Assembly (NCBI RefSeq): GCF_028198165.1
Contig: NZ_CP116339.1
Location: 186,001 to 250,000 of the forward strand
Direction: 5' to 3'
DNA from: Pseudoxanthomonas sp. JBR18
Lineage (GTDB): Bacteria > Pseudomonadota > Gammaproteobacteria > Xanthomonadales > Xanthomonadaceae
DNA length: 64,000 nt
Part shown: in pieces, positions 57,353 to 64,000 of the stretch
How the letters are laid out: the number at the start of each line of letters is the position of its first letter
Numbering within the stretch: the first letter of the stretch is position 1
The notes under the pieces: generated by a model
Told to the model about the DNA's origin: nothing
Database searches by the model: none
The model's input: the letters and a program-made list of their open reading frames with translations, nothing else
Program-made: the position numbers and the translations under genes

Positions 57353-57518
57353 GGCGACAACATCGTAAAGCGGAGCTTGCTCCGCTGCGTTTGGTTTACA
57401 TCGTGCGTAGGAGCCACAGGCGTGCCCGCGAGCTGGCTTGGGCTTGAAAGCAACGGAGCGAGCTCCGCGCTACACGGCCGGAGCAAGCTCAGTGCTCAAA
57501 GCCAAACAAAGCTCTGCG
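57353..57518. repeat. Cluster of short palindromic repeats (REP-like)
   Basis: AGCGGAGC-TT-GCTCCGCT (57369-57386) is a perfect 8-bp-arm palindrome. CGGAG-CGAG-CTCCG (57454-57467), CGGAGCAAGCTC (57479-57490) and AAAGCTCTGCGCTACGGG (57508-57525) repeat its core with drift, and a GCGCTAC tail recurs. GTAGGAGCCACAGGC and GCCCGCGAGCTGG nearby resemble Xanthomonas/Pseudomonas-type short repeats. The block lies between deaD and rluF, and its end touches the deaD stop. Confidence 0.6.
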
Positions 57519-59399
57519 CTACGGGCCCTTCGGGCCCTTGCGGTGGGGCTTGCCGCCCGGCTTGAATCCAGCCTTGCCGGCGGGACGCGGCTTGGCGCCC
57601 CCCGGTCGCGCCGATGGCGGCCGGAACTGGCGCGGCGCGTCCTGGCCAGTCTCCTCGCCAACCTTGTGGATCCTCAGTTGCTGGCCGGACACCCAGACCT
57701 TCTTCAGATGGGTCAGCGTGTCGTCAGGCATGCCCTCGGGCAGGTCCAGGACCGAGTAGTCGTCCTGGATGTCGATGCGACCGATGTAGCGGCTTTCCAG
57801 CCCGGCCTCGTTGGCGATGGCGCCCACGATATTCGCCGGCTTGACGCCATGCGCGTGGCCGACCTCGATGCGATAGCGCTCCATGCCCGGCTCCGGCTGC
57901 CCAGCCGGTGCGCGGCGCGGACGTTCGGCGCGTGCCTCGTCACCACCCTCCCGCAGCGGACGCTCCGGGCGCGGGCGCTCGCTCCGCTCCGGACGCTCGC
58001 TGCGTTCGAAGCGCGCTGCAGGACGCTCGGTGCGCTCCGTGCGCTCGGGACGCGGTGCACGCGGGCGCTCGGCCGACAGCAGCAGCGGCGTGTCGCCCTG
58101 CAGCAGGCGCGCCAGCGCCGCGGCGATGTCCACGGCCGGCACGTTGTGCTCGCGCTCGTAGCCTTCGATCAGCGCGCGGTAGTCGCCGGCTTCGCCCGCG
58201 GCCAGGGTCTCGGTGATCCGGCCCAGGAACTTGGCCACGCGGCGGTCGTTGACATCGTCCACGCTGGGCAGCTGCATCTCGGTGATCGGCTGGCGGGTGG
58301 CCCGCTCGATCGCGCGCAGCATCGACTTCTCGCGCGGCGTCACGAACAGGATCGCCTCGCCGCTGCGCCCGGCACGCCCGGTGCGGCCGATACGGTGCAC
58401 GTAGCTCTCGGTGTCGTAAGGGATGTCGTAGTTCAGCACGTGGCTGACGCGCTCCACGTCCAGGCCGCGCGCGGCCACGTCGGTGGCCACCAGGATGTCC
58501 AGCTTGCCGTCCTTGAGCTGGGCGATGGTCTTCTCGCGCTGGGCCTGCTGCATGTCGCCGTTGATCGCCGCCGCGGCCAGGCCACGGGCCTGCAGCTTCT
58601 GCGCCAGCTCTTCGGTGGCCGCCTTGGTTCGGGCGAAAATGATCATGCCGTCGAACGGCTCGGCTTCCAGGATGCGGGTCAACGCGTCGAGCTTGTGCAG
58701 GCCCGAGACGAACCAGTAGCGCTGGGTGATGTTGGCCGAGGTCGTGGTCTTGGAGGCGATGTTCACCTCGACCGGCTCTTTCAGATAGGTCTGGGCGATG
58801 CGGCGGATGGCCGGGGGCATCGTGGCCGAGAACAACGCCACCTGGCGCGTCTCCGGCGTCTTCTTCAGCACGGTCTCGACATCGTCGATGAAGCCCATGC
58901 GCAGCATCTCGTCGGCCTCGTCCAGCACCAGGGTGGTCAGGCCGGACAGGTCCAGCGAACCACGCTCCAGGTGGTCGATCACCCGGCCCGGGGTGCCCAC
59001 CACCACGTGCACGCCGCGCTTGAGCGCCTGCAACTGCGGGTAGTAGCTCTGTCCACCATAGATGGGCAGCACGTGGAAGCCGGGGATCTTGGCGGCGTAC
59101 TTCTGGAAGGCCTCGGCCACCTGGATGGCCAACTCGCGCGTGGGCGCCAGCACCAGGGCCTGCGGCTTGCCGCTCTCGGCGGCCAGGCGCGAGAGCACCG
59201 GCAACGCGAACGCCGCAGTCTTGCCGGTGCCGGTCTGCGCGGTGCCCAGCACGTCGCGCCCTGCCAGCAGCGCCGGGATGGTGGCGGCCTGGATGGGCGA
59301 AGGCGACTCATAACCCACGGCGGTCAGTGCGGACTGGACCGGCTCGGACAGGCCAAGGGCGGAGAACGGCACCGCGGGTGCGGCATTTTCGGAAGACAT
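57519..59399 (-). CDS. deaD: DEAD-box RNA helicase DeaD/CsdA-type
   Basis: The 626-residue protein has all DEAD-box motifs: the Q motif (GYESPSPIQ), AQTGTGKTAAF, APTRELAIQ, TPGRVIDHL, VLDEADEML, FSATMPP, ATDVAARGLD and HRIGRTGRAG. Residues about 470-550 are a DbpA-type RNA-binding domain (IEVGHAHGVKPANIVGAIAN). The linker before it is rich in repeated Glu-Arg-Pro/Ser (such as RSERPERSERPRPERP), and the tail is Gly/Lys/Pro rich. CsdA/DeaD unwinds RNA in ribosome assembly and cold adaptation. GGGCCCTTCGGGCCC at its 3' end is coding. Confidence 0.94.
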   Translation of the reverse strand: MSSENAAPAVPFSALGLSEPVQSALTAVGYESPSPIQAATIPALLAGRDVLGTAQTGTGKTAAFALPVLSRLAAESGKPQALVLAPTRELAIQVAEAFQKYAAKIPGFHVLPIYGGQSYYPQLQALKRGVHVVVGTPGRVIDHLERGSLDLSGLTTLVLDEADEMLRMGFIDDVETVLKKTPETRQVALFSATMPPAIRRIAQTYLKEPVEVNIASKTTTSANITQRYWFVSGLHKLDALTRILEAEPFDGMIIFARTKAATEELAQKLQARGLAAAAINGDMQQAQREKTIAQLKDGKLDILVATDVAARGLDVERVSHVLNYDIPYDTESYVHRIGRTGRAGRSGEAILFVTPREKSMLRAIERATRQPITEMQLPSVDDVNDRRVAKFLGRITETLAAGEAGDYRALIEGYEREHNVPAVDIAAALARLLQGDTPLLLSAERPRAPRPERTERTERPAARFERSERPERSERPRPERPLREGGDEARAERPRRAPAGQPEPGMERYRIEVGHAHGVKPANIVGAIANEAGLESRYIGRIDIQDDYSVLDLPEGMPDDTLTHLKKVWVSGQQLRIHKVGEETGQDAPRQFRPPSARPGGAKPRPAGKAGFKPGGKPHRKGPKGP

Positions 59400-59527
59400 G
59401 ATGCAACTCGGACAGCGTAATGGCCGTCTATTGTGCGCCCTGGCGGCCTCCTGCGCCTTGAACGACGCCTGCCGGGAGCGTCAAACCGACCGCTGGCAAC
59501 GATATTTCGTCTTTGAATCGCCGGTTT

Positions 59528-60679
59528 TCAATGCTGCAAATGCCGGCGCAAGGCTTGTCGAAACGCTGGCATCGCCGCCACGCGCAGCGCCCCGCGCCGC
59601 AACAGGCGCGCGCCCGGGCGCTCGTCGGTGTACAGCCGCGCCACCAATTGGGTGGCCGCATACAGCGGCCAGGTCGCCCGGCGATGCGCCCGCGCGAAGG
59701 CCTGCAGCGGCGGCGACGCGCCCGGATCGGCCGCACCCTCTAGGGCTGCGGCCAACCGCTCGACCCCGGCCAGACCAAAATTGAAGCCGTGCGCGGTGAC
59801 CGGATGCATGCCCACCGCCGCATCCCCGGCCAGGGCGAAGCGCGGCCCGGCCAGTCGCCGGGCATAGCTGGACACCAGCGGATACAGGTGGCGACTACTG
59901 GCCAGGCGCATGGCGCCCAGGCGCTCCTCGCACAATCCGGTGACCTCTTCGGCGAAAGCCGTCGGGTCCAGCGCCATCATCGCCGCGGCTTGCTGCGGCG
60001 CCAGGGTCAGCACCAGCGAGGAGCTGTCGCCCACCAGCGGTAGCAAGGCCACGGTGCCGCCATAGGCGAACCACTCCAACGCCACCCCGTGGTGCGGCCG
60101 GGCGTGGGCCACATGGCAGACCAGCATGCTGCGCCCCAGCTCGTGCAGTTCGGCGCCAACGCCCAATTGCCGACGCAGCCCCGACAAACGCCCGTCCGCG
60201 GCCACCAGCAGGCGCGTGTGCAGCAGGCGGCCATCGTCCAGCGTGACCACCACCCGCTCCAGCTCACGGCGCAGTGCGGCCACCCCGACATCGTCCAGCA
60301 CGCTCACGCCCGGCTGATCGAGCGCCGCCTCGTAGGCGGCCTGGCGGATGCGGTGATTGGCCACCAGCCAGCCCAGCGGCTGGCCAGTGTCCGCCTCGCC
60401 GCCGATGGCCAGGGCGAAGGGCGAAGCACCGTCCTGCACGCGAGCCTGGCACAGCGGCGCGATCGTCCCAGCGTCCAGACGCGACCAGACCTGCAGGCGG
60501 TCCAGCAGCCGCCGCGAAGCATGGGTCAGGGCGATCTCACGGCCGTCAAAGGCCGGTGCGGCCAGCGCCGTGCGGGGTTGGCGCTCCACCACCGCCACCG
60601 TGCGCCCCTGCTGGGCCAGCGCGCGGGCCAGGCACAGGCCCACCGGTCCACCGCCGCCCACCACCACGTCAACCTGCAT
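59528..60679 (-). CDS. ubiM: Ubiquinone-biosynthesis flavin hydroxylase, UbiM-like
   Basis: The 383-residue protein has the FAD-binding start VDVVVGGGGPVGLCLARALA, the middle motif VAADGRLSGLRRQLG, and GDAAVGMHPVTAHGFNFGLAG near the C-terminus, which place it in the UbiH/UbiF/UbiM family. The LGRSMLVCHVAHARPHHGVA segment and the short C-terminus fit UbiM, the 5-demethoxyubiquinol hydroxylase that replaces UbiH/UbiI/UbiF or Coq7 in some proteobacteria. The exact hydroxylation position cannot be read from sequence. It stands between deaD and an ECF sigma factor, divergent from the latter. Confidence 0.82.
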   Translation of the reverse strand: MQVDVVVGGGGPVGLCLARALAQQGRTVAVVERQPRTALAAPAFDGREIALTHASRRLLDRLQVWSRLDAGTIAPLCQARVQDGASPFALAIGGEADTGQPLGWLVANHRIRQAAYEAALDQPGVSVLDDVGVAALRRELERVVVTLDDGRLLHTRLLVAADGRLSGLRRQLGVGAELHELGRSMLVCHVAHARPHHGVALEWFAYGGTVALLPLVGDSSSLVLTLAPQQAAAMMALDPTAFAEEVTGLCEERLGAMRLASSRHLYPLVSSYARRLAGPRFALAGDAAVGMHPVTAHGFNFGLAGVERLAAALEGAADPGASPPLQAFARAHRRATWPLYAATQLVARLYTDERPGARLLRRGALRVAAMPAFRQALRRHLQH

Positions 60680-60825
60680 TGCCTTGACCTCTTCTGGAGC
60701 TGGAAGCGTCCTACCCTAACGACTACCCCAGCGCGTGCATTGATCTGGCGCAAGGTGCGGTGTGACAAGACGCCGGCCGCCGCGAATCATCCAGGCATTC
60801 CACACACGCTTTCCCGGACCTCCCC

Positions 60826-61353
60826 ATGGAAGACGCCGCCGTGCCACCGGCCCTCGCCCAGGACGAACAGACCCGGCACCGCTTCGAGGCGCTGCTGCAG
60901 GCCCATCGCGGGATCGTGCTCAAGGTCGCGGCCAGCTACGCCTTCCATCCCGAGGACCGGGCCGAACTGGCACAGGAAATCGCCACCCAGCTGTGGCGGG
61001 CCTTCGCGCGCTATGACGACCAGCGCTGCTTTTCGACCTGGATGTACCGGATCGCGCTGAACGTGGCCATTTCCCAGGTCCGCGGCCAGGCCCTGCGCCA
61101 GCGCCACGCCGTGGCCTTCGATCCCAGCCTGCACGACATGGCCGACCCACACGCGGCCGACCCGGAGGCCGAGCAGCAATTGCGCCTGCTGCGCGCGTTC
61201 ATCGCCGGCCAGCCGCCGCTGGAGCGCGCCTTGCTCGTGCTCTACCTGGAAGAGCGCCCCTCGGCCGAGATCGCCGAGATTCTGGGCATCAGCCAGACCA
61301 ACGTGACCACCAAGATCGCGCGCCTCAAGCAGCGCATCCGCGACCAACTATGA
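60826..61353 (+). CDS. ECF-family RNA polymerase sigma factor
   Basis: The 175-residue protein has sigma region 2 (residues about 15-85: LQAHRGIVLKVAASYAFHPE, then AELAQEIATQLWRAFARYDD and FSTWMYRIALNVAISQVRGQ) and region 4 with its HTH (residues about 125-172: PPLERALLVLYLEERPSAEI, GISQTNVTTKIARLKQRIRD). It recruits RNA polymerase to a specific promoter set. No recognisable ECF-type autoregulated promoter stands out upstream. It is followed 18 bases later by a membrane protein that may be its partner. Confidence 0.93.
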   Translation: MEDAAVPPALAQDEQTRHRFEALLQAHRGIVLKVAASYAFHPEDRAELAQEIATQLWRAFARYDDQRCFSTWMYRIALNVAISQVRGQALRQRHAVAFDPSLHDMADPHAADPEAEQQLRLLRAFIAGQPPLERALLVLYLEERPSAEIAEILGISQTNVTTKIARLKQRIRDQL

Positions 61354-61371
61354 CTTCTTCGGAGCCAACCC

Positions 61372-62016
61372 ATGGACCTTGATGAAATGAAAGCCGCCTG
61401 GCAGACCCTGGACGCGCGCCTGCAGCGCCAGAGCTCGCTCAACCTGCAGTTGTTCACCGAAAGCCGCCTGGACAAGGCCCGCGCCCGCCTGCGCCCCCTG
61501 CTGGCCTGGCAGATCGTGCAGACCCTGCTCGGGATCGGCATGGCGGTGGTGTTCGCCAGGTTCTGGGTGCAGCACACGGATTCGCCGGCTGCGCTGGTGT
61601 CCGGCCTGGCGCTGCACGCCTGGGGCGTGGCCCTGGTGGTGTGCTCGACCGTGGAGGTGTTGCTGATCACCCGCTTGCATTACGCCAAGCCGGTGGTCGC
61701 AGTGCAGACGACCCTGGGCCAGTTGCGCCGCTGGCGCGTGCGTTGGCAGCCATTGCTCGGCCTGGCTTGGTGCCTGCTGTGGCTGGCGCTGCTGGAAGTG
61801 GCGGCGCAGGCGATCACGGGACGAGATCTGCCTACCGGCTACCTGCTCTGGAATACTGCGTTCAACCTGCTGCTGCTTGGCGGCTGCGTGCTGTTGCTGC
61901 GCCGGCGCCGCGACCTGTTCGACGCCGGCAGCGTCGGCCGCAGCATTCCTCGTGCACAGACACTCCTGGACGAGATCGCGACCTTCCAGCGTGAGGAGGC
62001 CGACGCCAGCCGCTAG
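61372..62016 (+). CDS. Membrane protein downstream of the ECF sigma factor
   Basis: This 214-residue protein starts MDLDEMKAAWQTLDARLQRQ and has a soluble N-terminal helical segment of about 40 residues, then four predicted membrane helices (about 45-65, 75-100, 130-150 and 160-180). It lacks the HxxxCxxC zinc motif of classical zinc anti-sigma factors. It could still tether or inhibit the sigma factor through the N-terminal helix. Its position 18 bases after the sigma gene suggests cotranscription and a regulatory role; that is inference from context only. Confidence 0.75.
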   Translation: MDLDEMKAAWQTLDARLQRQSSLNLQLFTESRLDKARARLRPLLAWQIVQTLLGIGMAVVFARFWVQHTDSPAALVSGLALHAWGVALVVCSTVEVLLITRLHYAKPVVAVQTTLGQLRRWRVRWQPLLGLAWCLLWLALLEVAAQAITGRDLPTGYLLWNTAFNLLLLGGCVLLLRRRRDLFDAGSVGRSIPRAQTLLDEIATFQREEADASR

Positions 62017-62025
62017 ACTGCCGTC

Positions 62026-62253
62026 ATGCAGATCCTCGAATTCGATCTCGACGGCGAGTACGTCGAACTCCACATCCTGCTCAAGCTGTGCGGCCTGGTC
62101 GACAGCGGCGGCATGGGCAAGCAGGTCGTCGCCAGCGGCGTGGTTACCGTGGACGGCGTGCAGGAACTGCGCAAGACCGCCAAGATCCGCGCCGGTCAGG
62201 TCGTACGCGTCGAGGACGAGGTCGAGATCCGGGTGATGGACCCGGAAGACTGA
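62026..62253 (+). CDS. S4-domain RNA-binding protein YbcJ-like
   Basis: This 75-residue protein consists of one S4 domain (EYVELHILLKLCGLVDSGGM, KQVVASGVVTVDGVQELRKT). It matches YbcJ, a small RNA-binding protein of unknown role. It lies nine bases after the sigma partner and may share its transcript. Confidence 0.9.
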   Translation: MQILEFDLDGEYVELHILLKLCGLVDSGGMGKQVVASGVVTVDGVQELRKTAKIRAGQVVRVEDEVEIRVMDPED

Positions 62254-62278
62254 GCACTGCCCCGCGGGCGCCTGCCCG

Positions 62279-62320
62279 CTTGGGAGCCGCCATCGCTGCC
62301 ATGGCAGCTCCCACAAGGGG
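62279..62320. repeat. Xanthomonas/Pseudomonas-type REP palindrome
   Basis: CTTGGGAGC (62279-62287) and GCTCCCACAAG (62307-62317) form imperfect outer arms around a perfect 14-base palindrome GCTGCCATGGCAGC (62295-62308). Read on the minus strand it gives the familiar short-repeat form with TGTGGGAGCTGCCATGGCAG. It lies in the 219-base gap between the S4 and phosphodiesterase genes. Confidence 0.7.
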
Positions 62321-62472
62321 CTAGATCAATACGAGGCCCGTCACCACCATGGCGCCTTCCACGAAAGCAGGTACAGGCGGGAGGAACTGCGTTGGACGCG
62401 GCAAGCGCGCCATGCGGGCGTCATGGCTTTCTGCGAAGCTTGCGGATCTGCTTCGTCATCCCTGCCTCGTCC

Positions 62473-63741
62473 ATGCGCCTGTTCCCGGTCCGGGCCGCCT
62501 GGCTGGCCAGCCTGTTGCTGCTGGCCGCCTGCGCCACCGAACGTCCTACCTCGTCCGCTCCCGCCGCTACGGCTGCGACACCCGAGCCGGTCCTGCTGAT
62601 CTCCATCGATGCCCTGCGCGCCAGCTACCTGGGCCGCGGCGACACGCCGCACCTGGATGCGCTGGCACGCGACGGCGTGCGCGCGCAATGGATGACGCCC
62701 TCGTATCCGGCGCTGACCTTTCCCAACCACTACACCCTGGTCACCGGCCTGCGCCCCGACCACCACGGCGTCATCCACAACTCGATGCGCGAGGAGGGCT
62801 TGGGCGAATTCAAGGTCGCCGACACCCAGGCCACCGCGGATGCACGCTGGTGGAGCGAGGCCACCCCGATCTGGGTCACCGCCGAGCAGCACGGCCTGAA
62901 GACCGCGATCTGGGCCTGGCCCGGCAGCAGCGCGCCCATCGACGGCGTGCGGCCTAACGAGTACCGCCTGTTCAATACCGCCATCCCGGCGGCCGCCCGC
63001 GCCGCGGACGTCGCCGGCTGGCTGACTGGCCCGGCCCAGGCGCGCCCGGCGCTGGCCGCGCTGTACATGGAGGATGTGGACGAAGAGGGCCATAGCCATG
63101 GTCCGGCTTCGCCGCAGGTGCGCGAGGCCTTGCGCCGCGTGGACGCGGCCGTGGGCACACTGCTGGACACACTGCGGGCGCACGGCCAGCTGTCGGGCAC
63201 CAACATCGTGATCGTCTCCGACCACGGCATGGCCACCGTCGCCCCCGAGCACGTCATCGCGGTCGAGGACATGGTCAGCAAGCGCGAAGCGGTGGTGGTG
63301 TCGGTCGGCCAGGTGGTCGGCGTGCAGCCTAATCCAGGCTTCGAGACCGTGGTCGAAGCCCGCCTGCTCGGCCGCCATGCGCCCTACAGCTGCTGGCGCA
63401 AGGGGGAGCTGCCCGCACGCTGGCACTACGGCAGCAACGCGCGCATCCCGCCGATCGTGTGCCAGATGGACGAGGGCTGGGACGCCCTGCCGGCCGAACA
63501 GGCCGCGCGTCGTCGCAAGCTCGGCCACGACCGCGGCTCGCATGGCTACGACCCGGCGCTGGAATCGATGCGCGCGATCTTCATCGCGCATGGCCCGGCG
63601 TTCCGCCGCGGCGTGGTGCTGCCAGCGTTCGACAATGTCGATGTCTACCCGCTGCTGGCGCATCTGCTGGCCATCCCGGCACAGCCCAACGATGGCACCC
63701 TGGCGCCGCTGCGGGCGGGGCTGCGGCCGGACGCGCATTGA
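62473..63741 (+). CDS. Nucleotide pyrophosphatase/phosphodiesterase-like lipoprotein
   Basis: The 422-residue protein starts at ATG 62473, giving a lipoprotein signal (LASLLLLAAC, Cys20). An upstream ATG would add a non-signal extension. The alkaline-phosphatase-superfamily fold is shown by VLLISIDALRASYLGRGDTP, the nucleophile Thr in PSYPALTFPNHYTLVTGLRP, the metal-binding MEDVDEEGHSHG, IVSDHGMATV and the late RGSHGYDP. This is the NPP branch known from Xanthomonas (phosphodiester hydrolysis of nucleotides and related substrates). It is probably membrane-anchored facing the periplasm. Confidence 0.92.
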   Translation: MRLFPVRAAWLASLLLLAACATERPTSSAPAATAATPEPVLLISIDALRASYLGRGDTPHLDALARDGVRAQWMTPSYPALTFPNHYTLVTGLRPDHHGVIHNSMREEGLGEFKVADTQATADARWWSEATPIWVTAEQHGLKTAIWAWPGSSAPIDGVRPNEYRLFNTAIPAAARAADVAGWLTGPAQARPALAALYMEDVDEEGHSHGPASPQVREALRRVDAAVGTLLDTLRAHGQLSGTNIVIVSDHGMATVAPEHVIAVEDMVSKREAVVVSVGQVVGVQPNPGFETVVEARLLGRHAPYSCWRKGELPARWHYGSNARIPPIVCQMDEGWDALPAEQAARRRKLGHDRGSHGYDPALESMRAIFIAHGPAFRRGVVLPAFDNVDVYPLLAHLLAIPAQPNDGTLAPLRAGLRPDAH

Positions 63742-63791
63742 TGTCCGAAAACGGCCAGTAGGGCCGCCTCGCCGGTGCTAGCCTGCCGGCC

Positions 63792-64000
63792 ATGTCCTCA
63801 CCCCTGCCCGATGCAGCCCTGTGCGAACGCGCCCGCCTCAGCCGCGATGCGCGCTTCGACGGGCTGTTCTTCACCGCCGTGTCCAGCACCGGCATCTATT
63901 GCCGGCCGGTCTGCCCGGCGCCGGTGCCACGGCGCGAGAACGTCAGCTACTTCCCCTCCGCCGCCGCGGCTGAAACCGCCGGTTACCGGCCCTGCCTGCG
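63792..64000 (+). CDS. Ada-type alkylation repair protein, 3' end cut by window edge
   Basis: The ATG at 63792 opens a frame that stays open to the window edge (69 codons). It shows the Ada N-terminal zinc domain: [20 protein letters not shown] with Cys37 and Cys41, and YRPCLR with Cys68. A fourth zinc Cys is expected just beyond the edge. In Ada one of these Cys residues takes the methyl group from DNA methyl-phosphotriesters. The rest may be an AraC-type HTH with AlkA-like glycosylase (the common Xanthomonadaceae fusion) or an O6-methyltransferase domain; this cannot be told from here. Confidence 0.85.
   Translation, partial: MSSPLPDAALCERARLSRDARFDGLFFTAVSSTGIYCRPVCPAPVPRRENVSYFPSAAAAETAGYRPCL

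Noticed and set aside
57525..57541. GGGCCC-TTCG-GGCCC hairpin as a terminator
   Set aside because: It lies inside the last codons of deaD and encodes the Gly/Pro/Lys-rich tail, and no T-tract follows.
57950..58050. Tandem DNA repeat in the deaD linker
   Set aside because: The repeated Glu-Arg-Pro/Ser coding units are normal for this low-complexity linker and are not a separate element.
57438..59420. 660-codon plus-strand frame opposite deaD
   Set aside because: It is antisense to a helicase with all motifs and has shadow-like composition.
62392..62472. Upstream ATG for the phosphodiesterase
   Set aside because: It would place 27 non-signal residues before an otherwise perfect lipoprotein signal.

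Overview
This is one contiguous stretch of high-GC gammaproteobacterial chromosome, most likely from the Xanthomonadaceae (a Xanthomonas / Stenotrophomonas / Pseudoxanthomonas-type organism). The main clues are the minor-pilin operon fimT-pilV-pilW-pilX-pilY1-pilE close to uvrB, an Oar-like TonB-dependent receptor, a GH97 glucosidase, paired cyclic-di-GMP domain genes, petABC followed by sspA-sspB, and Xanthomonas-type short palindromic repeats. I see no phage, transposase, plasmid or CRISPR genes. The window is mostly core chromosome with a few accessory genes. Its edges cut two genes: a small hypothetical protein on the left and an Ada-type DNA-alkylation repair protein on the right.

Layout. 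0-3.5 kb: tRNA-Val, uvrB, an orphan FimT-like pseudopilin and tRNA-Asn. 3.5-12 kb: the type IV pilus minor-pilin operon on the minus strand, with four-base ATGA overlaps at most junctions; its GC content looks lower than that of the flanks. 12-17.5 kb: the nucleotide nucleosidase ppnN, a large TonB-dependent receptor and a 540-base leader rich in repeats. 17.5-25.8 kb: grxD with an SDR-like gene and a MarC-family gene, sodB, purEK, a Trm112-like protein with nadC, small conserved hypotheticals, and sspB-sspA. 25.9-33.2 kb: cytochrome bc1 (petABC), a lytic transglycosylase, miaB with a shikimate-dehydrogenase-like gene, and a CPBP membrane protease. 33.3-40.8 kb: an XRE-type regulator divergent from an FAD oxidase and methyltransferase pair, then ybeZ-ybeY-hypothetical-corC and a DUF4105 (Lnb-like) membrane protein. 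40.8-50.7 kb: GH97 glucosidase, secreted cyclophilin, EamA transporter with a divergent LysR regulator, a GFA-family protein, a DUF885 lipoprotein, and an HD-GYP plus EAL gene pair. 50.8-64 kb: ABC exporter, rraA, an LpxR-like lipid A deacylase, DUF72, a decayed membrane-protein gene, EamA transporter, rluF, a DEAD-box RNA helicase, a UbiM-like hydroxylase, an ECF sigma factor with a membrane partner, a small S4 protein, a nucleotide-pyrophosphatase-like lipoprotein and the start of ada.

The most interesting points are these. A DUF4105/Lnb-like protein sits where E. coli has the lipoprotein N-acyltransferase lnt, at the end of the ybeZ-ybeY-ybeX operon. PilY1 appears to carry a PA14-like domain. 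pilE has either a very long leader or a lost ancestral start codon. Two adjacent cyclic-di-GMP genes have degenerate motifs (HD changed to LD, GGDEF changed to GECDF). An SDR protein translationally coupled to grxD lacks its catalytic Ser and Lys. A Pr6Pr-like membrane protein gene has decayed next to a DUF72 gene.

All functional assignments come from reading motifs, length and context. No database search was run.
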